Shown here piece by piece: positions 31,446 through 34,581 of a stretch of 34,581 nt of DNA (the stretch's first letter is position 1; each line of letters opens with the position of its first letter). The stretch comes from Planctomycetota bacterium (GTDB lineage: Bacteria; Planctomycetota; UBA1135; JAKEFM01). Where the stretch lies: assembly GCA_022616055.1 (NCBI GenBank), contig JAKEFM010000083.1, forward strand, positions 1 through 34,581, written 5' to 3'. The notes beneath the pieces were generated by a model that worked only from the letters and a program-made list of their open reading frames with translations, had not been told where the DNA came from and ran no database searches. Made by a program: the position numbers and the translations under genes.

Positions 31446-33425
31446 CTACCGGGGGACGTTCCCGGACACCGGATGGGTCCCCCCGAGGACGGCCTGCATG
31501 ACCCGGAAGAACACGTCCGTGTTGTCCATCACGCCCGTGAAGGTCGCCTCGCCGGGGCCGAGGGCCGAGACCGGGATGTCGCTCGCGGTGTGGGCGGCGA
31601 CGGTGTCCTGGATCTGCCCCGTCACGAGGAAGGCGCCGGCCGTGTCCTGGTCGATCGGGCCGGTGGGATAGGTGTTGAGCGGCGGCAGGTTGTTGAACGG
31701 CTGCTGGCTGTCCCGGAGCGGCAGGGCGTTCGTCAGCCAGTCCTCGTGCCGGTCCCCGTTCGCCGCGTAGCCGATGAGCATCCGGCGGTCGATGTCCGTG
31801 GTCTCCGGGTACCCGTCCGCCGCGATCTCGTAGTGGGGGAACCCCGCGCCCGTGTAGGTCCCGACCACGCCGTTGCGCGAACCGCCCGGGGCCGTGCCGA
31901 GGCCGGAGGTGGACCGGACGATCAGGTCCGCGTTCGAGACGAGCGAGCCGCCGATGATGTTGACCCCGGCGCACTCGTGGTCGGCGGTCACGATGACGAG
32001 CGTCTTCCCGTCCTCCTCGGCGAAGGCCTTGCAGACGGCCACCGCCCGGTCGAACTCGATCGTGTCGAGGATCCACCGATCGGTGTCCATGTTGTGCGCC
32101 TGCTTGTCGATCGAGGCCGCCTCGATCATGAGGACGAAGCCGTCGCGGTCCTGCTGCAGGACCTGGAGGGCGCTCTGCGCCATCTCGTCGAGCATCGGCT
32201 GGTCGGGGAAGCCGTAGTCGTCGACGACGGTCGACGTGCCCCTCCGCTTGCCGATCTTGTCGTGCGCGACGTTCATGTTCGAGAGGCTGAACAGGCCGAG
32301 GAGCTTCGAGGTATTCCCGGGGACCGCCTGCATCTCCGCGCAGGTGGAGGCGTACGTGAACCCCGCCGCCTGGAAGTCGGCGAGCAGGTCCCGCGCGGGA
32401 TCGATCGCGCCGGGGGCGGCGGCCCAGGCCGCCGCGAGGTCGGCGGGGAGGACGTAGTCGGAGGAAGCGCTCCGCGCCGACCCCGTGGTACCGGCGGGGA
32501 GGAACCACTTCCGCCCCCCGCCGAGGAGGACGGTCAGCCCGGTGAGGCCGCGGTCGTCGAAGTACTGGTCGCAGATCCCCGTCCCCAGGGCGCGGCTCTG
32601 CGTGTGGGAGCCGAAGGCCCCGGGCGTGGCGTCGAAGACGTCGGAGGTGGTGACGATGCCGAGCGACTTCCCCTTCGTCCGCTGCAGGTACTCCCCGATC
32701 AGCTCGACCCGGGGGTTGTCGAAGGCGGCGAGGGTGTCGTCCGGGAAGACCCCCTGCTGGTTGTTGTTGAACTTGTTCCCCGTCGAGTAGCAGGCCGCGC
32801 CCGGCGAGCTGTCCGTCACGATGGAGTCGAGGGAGTGGGTCATGACCATCCCCGTGCCGGGGAAGGAATCCATCGCGAGGAAGCCCTGGGCCTTCCCCTG
32901 TGAGGCCCCGTGCAGCATGAGGCGGGCGGCCGTCCGGTGCGCGATCCCCATCCCGTCCCCGATGCAGAAGATGACGTTCTTCACCTTCGGGCCCAGGTTC
33001 TTGATCTTGACGACCTCGAAGTTCCCCTGGGCGGTCGCGGTCGTGAAGTCGTCCTGGGTGGCGACCGCCTCGAGGAGGTGGACGCCGATCTGGTTCTTCG
33101 AATAGGCGCGGAGCGTCGCGACGACGGTGTTCGCGGGAAGTCCCGCCGCCGTCGCCGGGGTCAGGGTGACGACGCCCGGGACGGGGGCGCCGTCCACGAA
33201 GAAGGCGACGCCCTGGATCGTCTGGCCGGGGTCGGGCTGGACGGTCGCCTGGAGGTCGAACCGCTGGCCCGGAAGGAAGCGGGAGACGATCGGCGCATCC
33301 GGGTCGCCGGCCGAGAAGAGAGCGCTCGGCGGCGTGAGGCGGGAGGTCACGGGATCGGACCCGGTCGGGACCAGGCCCACGAAAAGGGAGGCGGTGACGA
33401 GGAGGCAGTTCGAGAGGCTCATCAT
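31446..33425 (-). CDS. Secreted alkaline phosphatase (PhoA family) with N-terminal Ig-like domain
   Basis: 659 residues from the first ATG of an ATGATG pair at 33425; AGGAG lies nine nt upstream. A signal peptide (NCLLVTASLFVGLVPTG) precedes an Ig-like domain (about 40-140; ATVQPDPGQTIQGVAFFVDG). The phosphatase core has NVIFCIGDGMG (D157 metal ligand), the nucleophile region IVTDSSPGAACYSTG (S206), LLGGGRKWF, MIEAASIDKQAHNMD, VTADHECAG and a final HTASDIPVSALGPGE with the last metal His. All main metal-site motifs are intact, so it should be an active zinc/magnesium monoesterase in the periplasm or outside. It is coupled to the upstream lipoprotein gene (the stop TGA overlaps the ATG). Confidence 0.94.
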   Translation of the reverse strand: MMSLSNCLLVTASLFVGLVPTGSDPVTSRLTPPSALFSAGDPDAPIVSRFLPGQRFDLQATVQPDPGQTIQGVAFFVDGAPVPGVVTLTPATAAGLPANTVVATLRAYSKNQIGVHLLEAVATQDDFTTATAQGNFEVVKIKNLGPKVKNVIFCIGDGMGIAHRTAARLMLHGASQGKAQGFLAMDSFPGTGMVMTHSLDSIVTDSSPGAACYSTGNKFNNNQQGVFPDDTLAAFDNPRVELIGEYLQRTKGKSLGIVTTSDVFDATPGAFGSHTQSRALGTGICDQYFDDRGLTGLTVLLGGGRKWFLPAGTTGSARSASSDYVLPADLAAAWAAAPGAIDPARDLLADFQAAGFTYASTCAEMQAVPGNTSKLLGLFSLSNMNVAHDKIGKRRGTSTVVDDYGFPDQPMLDEMAQSALQVLQQDRDGFVLMIEAASIDKQAHNMDTDRWILDTIEFDRAVAVCKAFAEEDGKTLVIVTADHECAGVNIIGGSLVSNADLIVRSTSGLGTAPGGSRNGVVGTYTGAGFPHYEIAADGYPETTDIDRRMLIGYAANGDRHEDWLTNALPLRDSQQPFNNLPPLNTYPTGPIDQDTAGAFLVTGQIQDTVAAHTASDIPVSALGPGEATFTGVMDNTDVFFRVMQAVLGGTHPVSGNVPR

Positions 33426-34024
33426 CGGGTGTCTCCTGGTGGTTGGCTTGGGCCGGCGCCCGGATCGGGAGCGCCGGCGGACGGTGGATCGAGGAACAGG
33501 CGGAGATTCGAGGTGCGGCCGTCGGGCTCCTCGCGAGGGCCGAGCGCGAGCGTGCCCGTGAGCAGGAGGGGGCCGGGGGTGAACGGCACGACCTTGTCCC
33601 GGTCCCTCGGGACGAAGACGTGCATCGTGGCGGCCGGCAGGTCGTCCGCGTGCCCGGTCTCCCGCTCGTGGAGCTGGACGGGGAGGGGGGAGAAGAGGAA
33701 GACCCCCGGCGAGGGGAGGTCCTGCCTCACCATGTAGCCGAGCATCCGGACCCTCTCGCCCGCGAGCCTGCGGACGGTCTCGGTGTAGCGCAGCCCCCTC
33801 GGGCCGACCGGCGTCTCGAAGAGATCCGAGAAGCGGAGGTCCGTCGCGCGAGTCGGCTCCGGAGGCGAGGGCCGCGGTTCCGACCGGCATGCGCCGAGCT
33901 CGAGGCTCGCGAGGACGAGCCATCGGGCCGCGCGACCGGCCGGCGACCGGCGCCGTGCGCGACCCCCCGGATCGAGTCCGGAGGCAGGTTGGCTCGGGGC
34001 GGGGAAACGGCCCGTTCTCACCAT
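33422..34024 (-). CDS. Lipoprotein of unknown function coupled to alkaline phosphatase
   Basis: 200 residues from the ATG at 34024 (AGAGG just before); GTG 34030 is an alternative. A basic N-terminal stretch of about 35 residues precedes a hydrophobic segment ending in the lipobox LELGAC, so a lipid-anchored envelope protein is likely. The mature part has a small beta domain with LRFSDLFETPVGPRG, LAGERVRMLGYMV, GVFLFSPLPVQLHE and LLLTGTLALGPREEPDGR. It resembles DUF3299-like OB-type domains, without firm assignment. The stop overlaps the alkaline phosphatase start (ATGATGA), so the two are translated together. The C-terminus is Pro/Gly-rich. Confidence 0.75.
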   Translation of the reverse strand: MVRTGRFPAPSQPASGLDPGGRARRRSPAGRAARWLVLASLELGACRSEPRPSPPEPTRATDLRFSDLFETPVGPRGLRYTETVRRLAGERVRMLGYMVRQDLPSPGVFLFSPLPVQLHERETGHADDLPAATMHVFVPRDRDKVVPFTPGPLLLTGTLALGPREEPDGRTSNLRLFLDPPSAGAPDPGAGPSQPPGDTR

Positions 34025-34178
34025 CGGCACCTCTGCCTCGCCAACCTAGGCGTGCTTTCGAAATGGGGTGTGAACCCCCAGTAAAATGTCGCGAATCAAG
34101 GAGCCCGAAGGCGCGGGTCAAGAAAGCGCCGAGGGGAATGACGTCCGTCCTCATCCGAGCCCTCCGGAGGAAACCGAT
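34025..34178. promoter_or_regulatory. Divergent region with TAGGTT and a GGGGT/ACCCC repeat
   Basis: On the minus strand TAGGTT (34048-34043) lies 18 nt before the lipoprotein start and TTCACA (34074-34069) lies 20 nt further upstream, a loose promoter match. The interrupted palindrome GGGGTGTGAACCCC (34065-34078) overlaps this -35-like box and could be an operator. No element for the plus-strand remnant was recognised except GGAGGAAA just before its TTG. Confidence 0.3.
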
Positions 34179-34487
34179 TTGAGCCCGCCCGAGACGAGGT
34201 TCACCCGCGAGTACGGGGTCCGGCATCCGATCGCGCAGGCGCCGATGGCCTTCGTCGGCACGACTCCGGACGCCGCCGTCTCGAGGGCGGGGCGGCTCGG
34301 CCTGATCCGCGCGGGGCAGGGCGTGGGGCTGATTCGGGAGGTGGCCCCCGTCGCGCGGATCGTCGAGGAGAGGATGGCAGAGGCGACCTCCGCGCTCGCC
34401 TCCGTCGCGACGAGCGGCGAGGGTCGCTCCGGCGGGCAGGGCCGCGAAGAAGGCGACGGCGGGAGGGACCCGGTAGAGGAATCAGGA
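34179..34487 (+). pseudogene. Truncated nitronate monooxygenase-like remnant
   Basis: From a TTG at 34179, with GGAGG nine nt before, the frame encodes TRFTREYGVRHPIAQAPMAF then DAAVSRAGRLGLIRAG, which is the N-terminal FMN-barrel start of nitronate monooxygenase (2-nitropropane dioxygenase) proteins. After about 65 residues the match ends and the sequence becomes low-complexity Gly/Glu/Arg-rich, without a stop codon, and runs in frame into the lipoprotein start at 34488. The remaining 250 or more residues of the enzyme, including the FMN and catalytic His regions, are absent. It is probably the stump of a gene cut by deletion. Confidence 0.6.
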
Positions 34488-34581
34488 ATGCGACACCGAA
34501 GGGCTTCGCTCGTCCTCCTCTCGACGCTGGCGGTGGCGCAGCCGGGATGCGTCGGGTTCTCGCTCTCCAAGTCGGGGGAGG
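34488..34581 (+). CDS. N-terminus of a probable lipoprotein (partial, runs off right edge)
   Basis: The ATG at 34488 is preceded by GAGGAATCAGGA. Only 31 residues are visible: MRHRRASLVLLSTLAVAQPG, then Cys and VGFSLSKSGE. A basic start, hydrophobic core and Cys at residue 21 fit a lipoprotein signal, although Gln-Pro-Gly before the Cys is an unusual lipobox. The same frame is open upstream into the nitronate monooxygenase remnant. No function can be given. Confidence 0.55.
   Translation, partial: MRHRRASLVLLSTLAVAQPGCVGFSLSKSGE

Noticed and set aside
34151..34570. Minus-strand 139-residue frame at the right edge
   Set aside because: Ser/Pro/Thr-rich without a motif, opposite a recognisable nitronate monooxygenase N-terminus on the plus strand.

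Overview
The window is a very GC-rich (roughly 70 percent or more by eye) bacterial chromosome segment that is densely coded on both strands. A planctomycete-like origin is inferred, not proven. The hints are a secreted cytochrome c/PKD protein with a C-x4-C-H haem motif at the left edge, a pair of secreted HEAT-repeat proteins with a mature N-terminus starting GHGGTYRGP, a fused AroD-AroE enzyme, a bacterial serpin and a hybrid CheB-CheR-PAS kinase. No rRNA, tRNA, CRISPR array, transposase or integrase was seen.

Layout. 1-1604 (-): 5' part of a secreted cytochrome c/PKD/carbohydrate-binding-like protein that runs off the left edge. 1845-7800 (+): two tandem paralogous HEAT-repeat exported proteins, then a TPR lipoprotein. 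8020-9393 (+): a protein built of eleven near-identical 21-residue units. 9540-13673 (+): a tightly packed core-metabolism run, pssA-folK-panC-ispE and a DUF2520-type Rossmann gene that is broken by a frameshift plus an apparent deletion. A small minus-strand gene (13397-13744) overlaps its 3' end. 13843-15840 (+): shikimate pathway genes, an aroD-aroE fusion and shikimate kinase. 15899-22623 (-): four co-oriented regulatory genes, in transcription order XRE regulator 2, CheB-CheR-PAS-histidine kinase, FixJ-type response regulator and XRE regulator 1; the two XRE proteins are close paralogues that bracket the kinase pair. 22979-24121 (+): a small membrane protein and an SRPBCC/AHSA1 protein. 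24160-25673 (-): a membrane protein and a PHP-domain phosphoesterase. 25938-30462 (+): serpin, SAM methyltransferase, CHAD-CYTH protein and Nudix hydrolase. 30489-34024 (-): lipoprotein, alkaline phosphatase and myo-inositol oxygenase. 34179-34581 (+): a remnant of a nitronate monooxygenase reading in frame into the start of a lipoprotein gene.

How the genes fit together. The 9.5-15.8 kb part is housekeeping (phospholipid, folate, pantothenate, isoprenoid and aromatic precursors), with stop/start overlaps implying translational coupling. The 15.9-22.6 kb part looks like a sensory module: FixL/FixJ-like phosphorelay with CheB/CheR domains but no chemoreceptor or flagellar gene nearby. The 28.5-33.4 kb part groups polyphosphate- or inositol-related folds (CHAD, degenerate CYTH, Nudix, alkaline phosphatase, inositol oxygenase); a shared role is only an inference. 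The most distinctive unexplained item is the 11 x 63-bp repeat gene, whose units are nearly identical in protein but scrambled at synonymous positions. Next are the paired XRE regulators with an unrecognised C-terminal domain and the CHAD-CYTH protein with a substituted catalytic site.
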